Positions 43,332 through 55,794 of a DNA stretch of 64,000 nucleotides are shown here, piece after piece. The translations under genes were made by a program, and so were the position numbers. Numbering within the stretch: the first letter of the stretch is position 1; each line of letters starts with the position of its first letter. Origin of the DNA: Lepidodermella squamata (Eukaryota > Gastrotricha); the NCBI GenBank assembly GCA_047495785.1, contig JBLDXI010000074.1, positions 1,116,001-1,180,000 of the forward strand, in the 5' to 3' direction. The notes under the pieces are model-generated. The model searched no databases and was not told where the DNA came from. It worked only from the letters and a program-made list of their open reading frames with translations.

Positions 43332-44614
43332 TATATTTCTGTTTTCTGCTGCTTTTGAATACTTCTTCACACTGCAGAATGAGTAATGGCGAAGAAAGCG
43401 AACCGTTCATTAATTTCACAACCGCCTTATTGCTACAAGGCATAATTTGGCTGACTTTCATGGCTGTCGCAGTAACGGCTCCTTTGTTATCTTATAATGG
43501 ACCATTCTAAGTGCCGGCGAGACAGTGTGCGCTTTTCTATAACGTGTTTAATCAAGACTTAACACCGTGGCTCAATTAACATTTCAGGAAATAACTTGAG
43601 ATATGCTTGAAACATCTTGAGTTCCAAATTGACCATTTACCTGAAGGAAATTGAAATTTTCCGAAAATATCCGAAAAAACCCGATAAAAAGTGGTATTCG
43701 GAATTCGGAAATACTTGATCATTATTCAGCCGATCTACTCCTTATTGATAAACATTTTATTGGCATTTTGGTTTCTCTTCAGAACTGATTAGAAATTACT
43801 CAGATTTTAGATCATCTGAGTAACTAAGCCAGTTTGAACAAGGTCAGCTCGATTCTTCCAACAATGTACGACTGCCCTGACAGTGAGATCTCACAAATAT
43901 TGAAAAAAATTCAGTCAAGTGACAGCCGAGGTGTGAGATGCGCAATGTACACGTCCTTAGCATTATCACTTGGTATCACACGTCTGGGTAAAGCTGATAG
44001 ATGATAGCTGAAAAGCTGAGCCGAGCGACAAATCCAAGTTTATCCTTTGAGAGATCCTAGATCAGCAAGAGAAGACCTCGTCAAGTATACTCTCCCATAG
44101 TTAACACATCTCGAAGTTTCCAAAAGCGTGGGTTGTCGACAAGCGTTATTAGTAGTGGTGAGTAATTGACGAAAATTTCCGTTTGGCTTCCCGTCAAATG
44201 TAGTGCGTGACCCATAATCGCCACCTACTGTCTCCAGCTAGGCTGCAACAACAACAGCAAATAATTCGTCACAGCGCGTGATATATACGCAACACCCCTG
44301 CTTGGAGTTATTGCGATAAAAAACTGACAACAGAAAAAGATTTAACAGAGCCGTCGAATGAACTTTTTAAACCGCCACGGCCGTCGCTAATCCGCAACGC
44401 ACGGCTCTGCATGACGCCAGACTGGCTTGGTTGGTGATCGTCTTCGGGCTGTGTGTGCTTTTTCAACGTATCCAACTTTTTCTTTCAATTCAACTATTTT
44501 CTTGAAAAACATCACACCTGTTCTTTTCAGGAATAGGATTAAGCTTGTCTATTCACAAATTTGCTAGCCGGCTGATTGATTCACTGAAATTTATCAATTT
44601 TATGTTGTAGGAAA
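43332..44614. other. Divergent intergenic region
   Basis: 1.3 kb between a minus-strand galaxin-like gene and a plus-strand mosaic gene, presumably holding both promoters. No single motif stands out. Confidence 0.4.
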
Positions 44615-46964
44615 ATGATTAGACATAGTGGATTGATTTTTTCGGCCTTGGCAGTCTTCCTCTCCACAGGTACAAGTTTTAGCTTCGATTTCAGTTTTTA
44701 ATTAGTTTGAATCGTTCATTTTTCGCAAGACTATCGTATGAAGTAATTATTAGCAGTAAACTCTGCGCATTAACAAGTAACCTTGATATAGCCTTATTTG
44801 ATTGATATAGCCAAAATTGATATAGCTATTTGCATATTCATAAATCATCTGCGCTAATTATATTGCATTTTGAATATTCATACCGGCAATAAACCGGGCT
44901 GGTGAGAATTGACCTGATTATCGGAGAAATTATGCCTAATTTGCATATTCGCCACGTTCATAGCTCATTTGCATTTAAACCTTGCTCCTAGCTCATTTGC
45001 ATATTCACAATATTCATACACAATTTTCAAACTTATTCAATGCTTTTTCTCATATTTTCTCACCATCTAGTTGCGGCACAGGATTGTTCCAATACAAGGT
45101 TTTACATCCCAACCGATAATTTCACAGCCTCGCCGTATCCTTACGTCGAGGCTGGACTGCAGCTGTTTACGAGTCTCACGATTCCATGTGATGGTAAAAC
45201 TTTTGCCTATGCTCAAATTAACCCAGGAATGCGTCTGCCGTATAGGTGATTTGGTCGCATGGCAATTTCTGCCGCGTTCGCAGTACGTCCTGCAGCTTCA
45301 TTTAGCTGTTTTCAGGAAGCGAACCACCAAGGTTTACGAGCAGGTCGGCGAGAGCTATTTTGACCTGAAACGCATCAACGTATCTCTGATAACCGTAGCT
45401 GCCGACCCCAAAATTGCTGTCAAAGCCGGGGATATCATCGGTTTGTCATAAGAGATACATTTTCAACACTTACCTGCAATAAAATGTTGCCAGGAATGTA
45501 CTACGACGATTTCCAAAGCTTGAACGGCCAACTTACAATCAGAAGCCAGACGTATTTGAATACTGCTAATGTAGCTCCGACCTATGTCAAGCTTTGGGAT
45601 AGCTACGAACTTCGAGCTCGAAATAGTAAGCATCGGCTATAGAAATGAAGCATTGCTTTATCTGCCCCTAATAGATATTGTCGATATCACCGATGCGTCA
45701 ACACAGTGAGTTGTTTTACTCCAAAAGCTGGGGTTCCGAATTAATTTCTGTAATAAATAGATACCGTGTTCCTGCTCTTGCCGCAGTGATCGATACATCG
45801 CCGTTTTTAGGTCCAATCCAGGGCTTAATTCGCTCTTTGTCAACGTTGTCTCCTACGCCAGAACCTCAGACGGCTCCGCCCACTTTTGAGCCCCCAACCA
45901 TACGTACTCGTACTACTACAACTACGCGTAGCACGACACGAACAAGGCGCATCACGACTACAACTACAGTGGGACCTGATTCCGGCGACGGTGGCAATTT
46001 CCTGGACTTGTTCACTAACCGAAATCTGCTGACGGCGTCGACAACAACAGCCAATTTTGTGCCCTGGAGGACAACTACATATCCCTCGCAAATACCTTCG
46101 ACTTACAGTAAGTTCATTGATCCCTTCCGAAAGGTGAAGAGATTCTGAAGCTTACTGACTTACTGACTATGGGGTAGGGAACTAGATAGATTGCGCTAAT
46201 TAGAGACCTCCATGGTTGCGATAATACCCAGACCAATTTCAGTGGTGTTTCCCTGGTTTGATTCTGGTGTTTTCTTTGGTAAATTCGAATTTTCAGTTGG
46301 GATCGAAACTTCGATTGGAGATAAGTTGTGCGTTCGAGAGCCATGTTTAGGGAATAAAGTTGCATTAAACCAGGAACTGCGCATGACCTGCACAATTTAA
46401 GATTTGATTAGCACGGATAATCGTCACTTCATTTCCTAGCTTGATTATTTACTAAATACTCTTACTACTTAAGGATGCCAAATTGATTCAACTTCGGTTC
46501 CTGACTGCACCGTGAAGACGATCCGAGCCTATTACGAACAGTCAACTCGCGTGTGCCGCGAGTTCTACGGCTGCCCGTCTATAAACGACAACGGGAACAA
46601 CTTCCGCTCTCTGGCTGAATGCCGTTTCATCTGCTCCAACGATCAGCCCCCTGTTGCCGATGATAGTAAGCGATGGCTTCATCAAGAAAATGAAAGCTAC
46701 TGTTTTCTTTCTATAGTTTGCCTCAGCTCCCCGGTAGCCCCAGAATACTGCTTCGCCAAGACAACGCGATTCTTCTACGACTCGAACAGTCAAGCCTGCA
46801 TGACGTTCAACGGTTGCCCTCTGCCCGCCGGAGCATCTGGTAACAACTTCGACACGCTCCAGCAGTGCAACCGCTGCAAGGGACAAGTTGTCCTTAATCC
46901 CGTCAATCAACCCGTCGCTCTTCCACCAGGTCGTAGCAACGATAACTTCGTCTGGGCACCCTAA
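44615..46964 (+). CDS. Mosaic secreted protein with two Kunitz-like domains, 434 aa
   Basis: Eight exons: 44615-44669, 45071-45245, 45316-45440, 45494-45625, 45675-45705, 45761-46107, 46474-46665 and 46717-46964; all phases agree. A signal peptide (LIFSALAVFLST, cut near VAAQD) is followed by an unrecognised, probably beta-rich domain of about 160 residues (ITVAADPKIAVKAGDIIG), a Thr/Arg-rich linker and two Kunitz-like modules. Both modules keep the later Cys pattern (C-x15-C-x5-C-x16-C-x3-C; C-x14-C-x5-C-x15-C-x2-C) with aromatic YY/FF and NNF words. Both lack the cysteine and residues that carry the inhibitory P1 loop, so protease inhibition is doubtful. Intron 1 holds octamer repeats. Confidence 0.75.
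44828..45002 (+). promoter_or_regulatory. Four POU-type octamers ATTTGCAT in intron 1
   Basis: Exact ATTTGCAT at 44828, 44939, 44967 and 44995. The last three are spaced exactly 28 bp apart within a degenerate tandem repeat (TAGCTCATTTGCAT). An octamer is the binding word of POU-homeodomain factors; use as an intronic enhancer is inference. Confidence 0.5.
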
Positions 46965-47131
46965 AAATGCCGTCTCTTCCCTGCGAAATTCTTACTCGGA
47001 CTGTTTGATTTGTTAGCATTTAAACAGAGGTCCTTTTCAGAAGTTGCACTGCCCACACCTCTGATTATGAATCGTTAGGTTTAAGTTTTCTAGCTGTTTT
47101 TGTTAGGGATAACTTAGCTTATACCGGTGGC

Positions 47132-47137
47132 AATAAA
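47132..47137 (+). terminator. Poly(A) signal of the mosaic Kunitz gene
   Basis: AATAAA followed by GTTTTT, about 170 nt after the stop codon. Confidence 0.45.
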
Positions 47138-47553
47138 GTTTTTCATCGTTGACATTTACTTCAGCCATCTTGGAATCAGCTCTCAGCCGAATGTTTTTAA
47201 TCCCTTACGATAGTGTCACGCGGAGTCTCATAAAATTGTTCCGAGTAGTTTAATTCTATAAATGAACTATCGAATTATAAATTTATGTGTACTAGATGCT
47301 CACAAAACTTATAACTGAGCAACGCCATTCATATGCCATTCATCGATTTGGAAACCCTAGACTATTGTCGATTGACCATGTGATGCATCAATCGATGTCG
47401 ATGTTCAAGCAGATTGATTTCGGCATTGAACTTTGTGTTACCTCATTGCTATCAGGATTAGACTCGTCCCTTGAAATAGAATTGTTTGAACCTTTCGATG
47501 ACGCAGGTGGGTTACGATTAATTAGCTCAATGTCAGGCGAAGAGCGGTATTTC

Positions 47554-48805
47554 TTATCCAAATTCGATGCAATTGATACCTAGTGAAAAGTATTTTTCAG
47601 GACGTTGTGCTTTGGAGTTGTTCTTCCTCTTCCAACTTACCCGTCTTAAAACCTTCCGTAATCTGGGAAAATTGTCACTGAATCCTGGCCGAACGCAACG
47701 AATCATCGGACTAATAGCCATTTCGATCATGTACAGCAGAACAAAGCATCTATGCATATTTGCCGATAGATAGCGTGATCCTAAGCGATCGTAGAAAATC
47801 ATGAAAACCATGGAGCAGAAAACGGGAATGTGACAAATCGCGAAGGTTAGGTATGAGAGCAGCATTTGTTTGATGAAGAAAATCTCTCGCTCTTGCCACT
47901 TCATTTTTCCGTTTTTGAGGAGAGTCTCGCTTCCATTGCAAGCAGCGAGTTTAAATTTCACGTTTCGAACAATACTAAAAATCATGCTTCAAACGAAAAG
48001 TTAACCATTGAACTTTCGAAGGAATAGTTCCTACCAATAGTTATAGGCTAGCAGAGTGTTTGGAATGATAAGAACTATGACCGTGAAGTAGACTAGCAGC
48101 AGGACTGACGTGTCGTAACCATGAAATAGGTTGAAATCGAATTGGCTACACAGAGGAACAGCCGAGCCGTTATTTAGTCCTGGAACCACGACAAACTCCA
48201 AACTAAAGCTGTTGTAGGGGTAGATACAAAGAGTTCCGAAAATGATAGCGCCCACGATGTAGCACATAGCCGCCAAAATTATTACCTGGAAAAAGACATT
48301 ATTTCCGAAGGCCAACTTCATTAATGCTCACCCTTGCCGTATCAGCTGGAGGGTTGGGGTCGTTAGCCAGCAAACATCGCCTCTGTTCGTAGCTGATCAG
48401 AGTGAAAACCCAGGTACCCTGGCACCCGAAAACGCACAACATCCAAAAATTAGCGGTACAAGCAACAGGGCCGAGCTCCCAGTAACCAGTCGGAGCCACA
48501 GCAATCATGCCCCATGCGTACGTTATCGAGTAGAAAATCGAGCAGATTGACAGCATGCTCATCAATATAAAGAAATCGCGTCTCACATTGCGTTTGCGAT
48601 TTATGGCTATACTTGTGATGTTCGTGATGATCATTATGGCTGTTGTAAGAACGTAGGCAATAGTGAATGGAGCTCTTTCAACGGGAGTTGCTTCATTGAG
48701 ATTGTGGAACCAAGCGACGAAGAATAGTCGGGGTTCGGAATAGCCGCGATGAGGCATGTAAGCCTTAACCCAGCCATCGCTGTAAAATAAACTGTTCTCT
48801 TCCAT
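47554..48805 (-). CDS. 7TM G-protein-coupled receptor 1, 381 aa
   Basis: Exons 48805-48332, 48285-48035 and 47974-47554 (junction phases 0 and 2). The start MEENSLFYSDGW is the first ATG after an upstream TTTTCAG. Seven hydrophobic segments are distributed 4+1.5+1.5 over the exons. The segment after helix 3 ends SYEQRRCL, standing in for E/DRY. Cys in helix 3 (GPVACTANFW) can pair with one in the second outer loop (NNGSAVPLCSQFD, which also has an N-glycosylation site). Helix 7 ends AISPMIRC in place of NPxxY. Rhodopsin-like topology, probably a peptide or chemosensory receptor; the family is not identified. It is nearly duplicated at 50697-51923. Confidence 0.85.
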
Positions 48806-49747
48806 TTGATATCCAAAACTGAAAATTTTCAATTATTCAAAAATTGACCTAAATTTGAGAAAACAACGTGGATGGCGAGAATTATAAAACCAACCAACTG
48901 TGAAATTGCAAATTACAACGTGATATGCCAATCAGGGCGTACTAGATTTTTTTCCCTCTTGGACAATATCGATTTTCGCGTCGTTGATTATTGGTCCTCA
49001 AAGGCGGTACGGGATTTAATGGCACGGTAATTCGTGAATCTAGAATATACTCTGCGAATCTCATTCAACAATTCCATTATTGGTTAAGCTCTGCAGTTTT
49101 GTTCGTCTCCCGGTGAATTTATTATTCGCTGTCTACCGGTCGACCAGGTCCATTAAATTTTCGCCAAACCCATATTTTCACTTGCTAATGGTCATTCCAC
49201 AGCGAAGGCTGAGTCAGACAAAACGCAAGCCGAGAACATAAATACACGCAAATACAATTTATGTAATCATCGATGCGTAATCGTAAATCGTAAAAAATGT
49301 ATATCAGCGGGGACATTCGAAATTCGCCCTTTTAAATTAGTCAGAGCTCAATTGATTTTATCAATTAGGCACAATTGTCATCGAATAAAATTCAACTGCA
49401 TTGGAAAAGACCCTCGTTCATCCATGACTGCATAAAAAGGTTTGCTACATAAGTTGAAGATATTCACCTAGTATTTTACATTTTGAGGCTAGGCCTCATT
49501 TTTCCTTTGAGTAAGCATGTATGAAATTCGCAAATCAGAAACTTGAACCTAAAATTCCATCGATTTTCATATAGCTCTTAGACTCCGTTTATTGATTTTA
49601 AACACTTTAGCGTACAGCGATGCGGAAACCATACGAACACATGAAAAATTACATAATTCGGCTAGAATCCTCCTAATTAAACGATTATGTCACTATCATC
49701 CAGTTTGATTGTTTCCTCGTGAAACAATATTGATTATCAATATTGTA
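48806..49747. other. No gene seen
   Basis: AT-rich spacer upstream of receptor 1 and downstream of the next galaxin-like gene. No supported feature. Confidence 0.4.
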
Positions 49748-50466
49748 TCAACCATAAGCCGTGATTGGCCGGCTACCATCATCTCGCCGCAAGACATCGT
49801 CATATTTCAGCAGAGGATTTGGTCCATCTAAAAATACCGGCGGATTTGACGAGGAAACTCGACCAATGCGCTGAGGTATGATTCCATTGCCTCCCGCAAA
49901 CGAATGAAAAGGAAAGACATTCCTGGGACCTTCTTCGCGGCCAACTTCCCTAGTTAGCTCGAAATTGTCTGAAATCATGATAGGAATTTCTTCAGGATGT
50001 GACTCAACTGCTCTATTGTAGCGTGGTTCGATGACGTAGTCTTCGTAGTCAACCAGCTTTGCTAGATTCTTCCGCTTAATGACAGGTCTCGAAGTCATAC
50101 GATTATATGAGGTAATCGTTTTATATGTACGACGAGAAGGTGACAAGTCGTCCTTCGACAGATCAGTTAAATCATTAGTCCCAGATAAGCTGGATTCCTG
50201 AGGTAGAAGAACCTATTTATAGCCATATAAAAAAGAGCAAGATATCTTACATCAACGATTCGACCGTTTCTAATGTCACAAATTCGAGTGTTGCAGCATA
50301 CATAGTTTGCGCTAGGATCTTCGTAGACCTTGAGTTGACAGCAGAGTAGATTAGGATTCGTAGCAACTTTTGGATAACAGAACTCTGTATCATCCCACCG
50401 TGCCCACTGAGCAGCAATAGCTCCGAATTCGACAATTATAAGCATCAAATGCAATAAATGTCTCAT
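49748..50466 (-). CDS. Galaxin-like secreted protein, 221 aa
   Basis: Exon 1 50466-50251, phase-0 intron (GTAAGA...CCTCAG), exon 2 50197-49748. The start at 50466 gives signal peptide MRHLLHLMLIIVEFGAIAAQ. One galaxin-like unit follows (FCYPKVATNPNLLCCQLKVY, then ANYVCCNTRIC) and ends GRIVD at the donor, as in the 126-residue paralogue. The 149-residue second exon is hydrophilic, with basic pairs (SRR, KRK) that could be processing sites, and ends RPITAYG; a terminal Gly could be amidated. Extracellular role inferred only. It lies 230 bp from the stop of receptor 2. Confidence 0.75.
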
Positions 50467-50696
50467 GATGATGCGAAATAAAAAATGTTCATTTCCGTAC
50501 CACAACACTCCTTTTCATGCGAAATTATGCAATGTTTCTCACATATTTACGCAATGTAAAAGTACTGAATGATAAGTTCAAAACAATCGCACTCAAACGG
50601 ACGAAAATAAACGAAGACATCAAGCTCATTTCGAATTTCTCATGCTGCAAAGACATTTTCTTAGGGAAAGGGCAACTGTTTTTATATATTCAGTTT

Positions 50697-51923
50697 TCAG
50701 CCAAACACAGCCGCGACGCGTTTTGAGGTTAGTTGTTTGAAAAATCTAGCGAATGCCTGCATATCTTCGGTGAAACCCGGTTTGAGACAACGAATCATAG
50801 GGCTAATAGCCATTTCAATCATGTACAGCAGGACGAAGGATCTGTGCATGTTTGACGACAGGTATTGGGGGCCGATGTCGTAGTAAAGAATCATGAAAAT
50901 CATTGAGAAAAAGACGGGAACGTGGCACACTGAGAACGTGAAATAAGTTAGGAGGGTTTGTTTCACGAAAAAAAGTTCACGCTCGCGCCATCTAGCTTGA
51001 ATTGCTTGCTTGGTGTTGACACTTTTCAGGGTCATCGTTGTTCCTTCCAAAGTTGATGCTGCCAAATTCGCTCTCGCGGCTTTTATAACTCCGAAAATGC
51101 TCCTGTAAGCAGGAAATTAAATATATTCAGAGAACTAGTATAGAAAGCAACAAACCAGTAGTTGTAAGCCAGAAAAGTGTTAGGAATGACAAGAACTATC
51201 ACAGCGAAATAGAGCAGCAGTAACAGGGAAGTGTCATACTTTCCAGCTAGGCGTATGTCGAACTGGCTGCACAATGGGATAGCCGATCCATTGTTTAGCC
51301 CGGGAACGACGACGTACTCCAAGCTGAAGCTATTAAACGGGTAGACATTTAGGGTTCCGAACACGACAGCCCCTAAAATGTAGCACAAGGCCGAAAGAAT
51401 TAAGACCTTAACAAAGAGAAACGTGTTTAAGGTTAAATTAACTCATTTAGCGACAGACCTTAGCGGTGTTCGAAGATGGATTCGGGTTATTGGCCAACAA
51501 ACACCGCCTCTGTTCGTAGCTGATCATAGTGAACACCCAGGTACCCTGGCACCCGAAAACGCACAACATCCAAAAATTAGCGGTGCAAGCGATTGGCCCC
51601 AGTTCCCAGTAACCGGTAGGAGCAACAGCAATCATGCCCCAAGCGTACGTGATCGAGTAGAAAATCGAGCTGATTGACAAAAGGCTCATCAATATGAAGA
51701 AATCGCGTCTCACATTGCGCTTTCGACTTATGACTATACTTGTGATGTTCGTGATGATCATTATGGCTGTTGTTAGAACGTAGGCAATAGTGAATGGAGC
51801 TCTTTCTGAGGCAGATCTCTCGTTGAGGTTGTGGAACCAGGCAATAAAGAAAAGTCGAGGTTCGGAATAGCCGCGATGAGGCATGTAAGCCTTAACCCAG
51901 CCATCGCTGTAGAAGTTTTCCAT
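50697..51923 (-). CDS. 7TM G-protein-coupled receptor 2, 373 aa
   Basis: Exons 51923-51459, 51406-51156 and 51102-50697, with the same phases (0, 2) and the same 251-nt middle exon as receptors 1 and 3. The start is MENFYSDGW. Exon 1 is highly similar to receptor 1 (shared YTEP/YSEPRLFF region, RKRNVRRDFF, CVFGCQGTWVF, SYEQRRCL). The donor of intron 1 is the weak GTCTGT. The N-terminal extension of exon 1 opens a hydrophobic stretch upstream (to 52013), but without an ATG in frame. Helix 7 ends AISPMIRC. Tandem paralogue, ligand unknown. Confidence 0.85.
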
Positions 51924-52083
51924 CTTGAGGATATGAAAGAAATAATATAAAAGGTAATGAAGGATGATAATCGCGAGTAATGCGAAACTCGAAAAAACGA
52001 ACACCTGAAACAATGTCTTGTCTGCTTGAACGTCAGTGATGAATATTTGGCCAGTTTGTCTGTCAACGGGAAGTAATTATTCA

Positions 52084-52677
52084 TAGGTGGAATTCAATAC
52101 GATGGACACGTCACTTGTTTCAAGTCTTTGTCTGAGAGGTATAAAAGCCTTTTAGAATAACTCTTCCAACATATCATCCGACACCAACAGGACATTTCCG
52201 CGTTTTTTAAAAACTTGCACTATGACATTTCAAATCACCCAAGTAATTTCCACTTATTAGTGCTAAGCTTGTCTGGCGCGCACAATCTGTTTTCGTTGTT
52301 TTATTGTTATTTTAGTTTAAAAAGCGTCTAATGTCTGGTTATCAGGAAGTGATCCTCAGACTTTAGCGCATCCAACATGAGCAACGTATAAGAAGTGCTT
52401 CAAATATTTGTACTTAGGTTAGACAATTGTGACCATTAAATCGTTCAATTGAACTTTCTTATTTCTTTTACTTTGTATAAATAGAGTACTTGGCCCGCTG
52501 ATTCACGAACGAACGAAATAAGGACCGAAAGCAGATGCCACGTCCTATTTATTCTTCCTATCTCATTTAGGAAAATAACCGAATACATCCTAGTTCTTGA
52601 AATCTTATTTGTTTTCAGATGGCTGGAAAATTATCACGCGATTCAACGTTCCCATCCTAATAACAGTCTAGACAACT
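52084..52677. other. No gene seen
   Basis: Upstream flank of receptor 2. No supported feature. Confidence 0.4.
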
Positions 52678-53083
52678 TACCGTACTGCCCGAAAAAAATG
52701 TCAGCCTCGAATAAATGGCAGCCTCAAATGAATGTCAGAGGTTAGAGGTCGTTCGAAATAATATATATGTCAGGCCCGAAATAAATGTCAGGTCAATGGC
52801 GGGGACAATACTGAAGATCACTAATGAGGTCATTATAGCCATTTTGAATGGAGATAATTTCTACTCTTGGCACTTAAAAAGGTCGGGGACCAATTTTTGG
52901 GTCGGTAGCATAGGTAGAATCTCTGGGAAATGTAAGCCATTTTGGTTACCTAGGCAAGTTACTTGTTGGTTAACTATGACAGGCCCGAAATAACTGTCAG
53001 TCCCTTTCAAATGTCAGCGGTTCATCAACGTTTGAAAAAAACAAAAAACTAATGTCATGGTTTTTATTCCGGGCAGTACGGTA
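52678..53083. mobile_element. MITE with TACCGTACTGCCCG ends
   Basis: TACCGTACTGCCCGAAAAAAA at 52678 is mirrored by the inverted CCGGGCAGTACGGTA ending at 53083. Internally, CCCGAAATAA[AC]TGTCAG-type words recur in direct orientation (about 52690, 52775, 52983). About 406 bp. The open frame across it is not a host gene. Family unassigned. Confidence 0.75.
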
Positions 53084-54432
53084 CTTTCCCTAGTCAGCCC
53101 GAGTTCATTCCTTGTCGCAAACGATTGTTCATTAGGTTCAAACTGGGTTCACAAAACGTTATTTCAGATGTTGCCAATGAATACACTCAGCATAATTCAA
53201 ATAATCAATTCTGACCCAGTTCGAGCAGGACTTCGCTATTCAGGCTAATAAAAGACATTTAAGTGAAGCCTTTGGTGCGTGATGTTCAAATGGCAGTTTT
53301 CCATACTGCTTTGCATCCTCTCTAGCGCAGGTAGCGCAGTCAGATAATTTAGTAATTTTAGCGGTGAATGGCGAGAGTTTTTTTTTAATCTTCCATACAG
53401 ATTGCTGTTGATGAGGCCCCAATCTCCTGCCAGGTTGCGAGATTCAAGTTAATTTCGTGTTCATGCCACGGGAACTCATAAAATTTCTATCCATGAAAGG
53501 AGGCCGGAATCTTGGACCTGTCCTAAGCGGAACTTGTTGTTACTATTCCGAATTCATCAGCTTTACATGGTCCGATTCGCAACATGGGTGCTGACACCGG
53601 CTAAACAGCCATTCGCAGTCGGTACCGGAATCTGTACCACAGAGTAACGCCTCTGGAAAACAATATCGTACCCTAACTTATCCTGGCTAAGCAGATCGCT
53701 GGCTGGAAACAAATCGGTATTATCTGCTCCCCTGAGGATACGTCGGAATTTCTAATTTCAAAGTACCTTATCCAGGTGATGGTCGCGAACTCCATTTCGG
53801 TAGTTTGGCTAGCTTCATTCCTAATCTTTGAAGATACCGATATTTGAAAGTAAGTCAGGCAAGGATTGTATTTCTAATTTTCCACGATTCGAGCCAGCTG
53901 TTGCGATTATGTGTTTGGTCTGTAAGGAAGGAATTCCCGTGCCCGAATTTCGAATTTTACTTCATCGCATTTTCGGACATCTACGTCTATGTTCTGAACC
54001 ATCGCATTTCACTGCCTGGAAAATGCAGCGTCGATAAATGGTAATCAGAATGTATATTACAACAAGCCATCGATAGGAGAATCTTTTTGCTCGTTACGAC
54101 CGCGGTGCGACCTGCAAACTAATGAATTGGGTGAAAACCATTCTTCGGCCAAATCGCAGCAGAGGTCTTTTGAGATCAATAGAGCAGAGTAAAAGCCGCT
54201 TGACGATTGAGTTGTTGACGTGCGAAAAACTCGCGGTTAATCATTTTGGCACACATAGATGTACTACAGCGTCAAGAACTGTCTTTTTTATTTCTCTATA
54301 ACGAAACAGTCGCTATGGGGACAATTCAGCGCCGGGGTTTGAACCAATTATCATGCTTATTTAAATGAGTTCGTTTATTTCACTCAATGACTCATTCCGC
54401 TGCTTGACCTATTTCTAGCCGTTTTTCTTCAA
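53084..54432. other. Possible decayed gene, otherwise nothing
   Basis: At 53844-54044 a frame reads FYFIAFSDIYVYVLNHRISL, and 53.74-53.82 kb reads VPYPGDGRELHFGSLASF in another frame. These look protein-like, but I found no consistent exon chain or start. It may be a broken or multi-intron gene; I make no product call. Confidence 0.25.
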
Positions 54433-55794
54433 ATGGCGGTTCTTTGCCGATGTAGGTTAACCTTGCTCAATTTGAAATTTATCAGCTCACTGCTGATATT
54501 GCTCTGTACCGCCGTGCTAGTTTCACATGATGCAATGTTGAAACTTTTACCGATGGGAAATCGCCGAAATTGTCAGGTACTGCAATGACTTGTAAAGCCG
54601 GGACTGTATTTTTCAACTTTGACACAGAGTGACTCGAAAATAGCGGCGGAAAGTCATCAGAGAAGAATACGAGTTCAGCAATTTTGCGATTCGATCGCAA
54701 AAAGATCACCTAATGCGCCTCATAAAAACCTCGATTGGGATTACTTTCAAAAATTTCGCCTCCGCGAAGAAAAGTTTGATTGATTCCTTTTCGCTTTTCT
54801 CTATCGAAGTTCCTTCTCAGTTCTAGTGATTCCACTTTTGCGGCTTGGTGGTCAAACCTTCTAGTCAACGAGAAGTACAAATTAGTCTATTGCGCGTGAG
54901 TAACGGAATTGCATTAACAAGTAATATCTTTGTGCTGACAACTTCTACCAGGACGCCGAAAAATGGCAATACAAACGTTCGTCATTACATTCTGCACTTA
55001 AGCCAGCACCCAGATATCGAAACTTACGAGTACAACCGAACTGAGATGATGAAAATTCACACGAATATTTCCAGATCGCCGCATTTACGGCCTTTATACG
55101 AATTCCCGCCCGACGTTGCCAAGGAAATACTAGCAAGTTATACGAAATTCGCGTTCATTCGCGAACCTGTCGATCGCTTGATATCTGCTTGGCGCGAAAA
55201 ATTGTCGACAGTTCAATCGGATGGATTAAATGCTGATATATACAGGGTATATATAACTCTTCAAATGCCAGCAAATTCCTTCTTTTCGCAGAAAAAAATG
55301 CTGGTAAAAAGTGTTTGCTGCGAAAAGAATTTGCTGACGAATTTTTAAGTTCACCTTTTGTAATACGTTTTCAATAGGAAGTCGGCAAAATTATAATTGA
55401 ACGATTTCGTCGTAATGCATCGGAGGAGGAAGTTAGCTCCGGTTTGCCCGTCAAATTCGACGAATTTTTGCAGTTTCTTCTCTCTCAGAAATTTTATATG
55501 ACTCGAGAGCTCGATATTCATTGGCGATCGCAGTTACATATCTGCCATTTCTGCGCTATTGATTACGACTTTATCGGGTCGTTTGAAAGCCTCGGCTGTG
55601 AACTTGAAAACTTTGCCCGGCATGTTACTGGCCGCGAAAAAGTCCCGCGCCTGCCCGGACCGAGCCGCAAGCAGACACGGAGTAATGTGTCCTTTTTTTC
55701 GACTGCTACCAATGACGTTAATTTATTGAAGCGAGCGATTGATCTATTATACTCATATGATTATCTGATGCTTCCTTATAAACGGCCTATCTGA
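54433..55794 (+). CDS. Golgi carbohydrate sulfotransferase (HNK-1ST-like), 356 aa
   Basis: Exons 54433-54576, 54628-54773, 54827-54895, 54952-55246 and 55378-55794 join cleanly. It transfers sulfate from PAPS to a glycan, acting in the Golgi lumen. A type II anchor (about 14-31) and a basic stem lead to the 5'-phosphosulfate loop CATPKNGNT (119-127, built across the exon 3/4 junction) and the 3'-phosphate site IREPVDRLISAW (189-200). A family hallmark follows (DIHWRSQLHICHFCAIDYDFIG), and it ends at a typical length. The loop lacks the usual Trp after the Thr-Asn pair (TNVRHY). Acceptor sugar unknown; the chondroitin/HNK-1 class (Sulfotransfer_2) is indicated. Confidence 0.88.

Noticed and set aside
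47296-47583. 95-codon plus-strand frame overlapping receptor 1's end
   Set aside because: Antisense to the receptor's 3' end, without motif or signal peptide.
52715-52993. 92-codon open frame
   Set aside because: Lies entirely inside a MITE and across its internal repeats.
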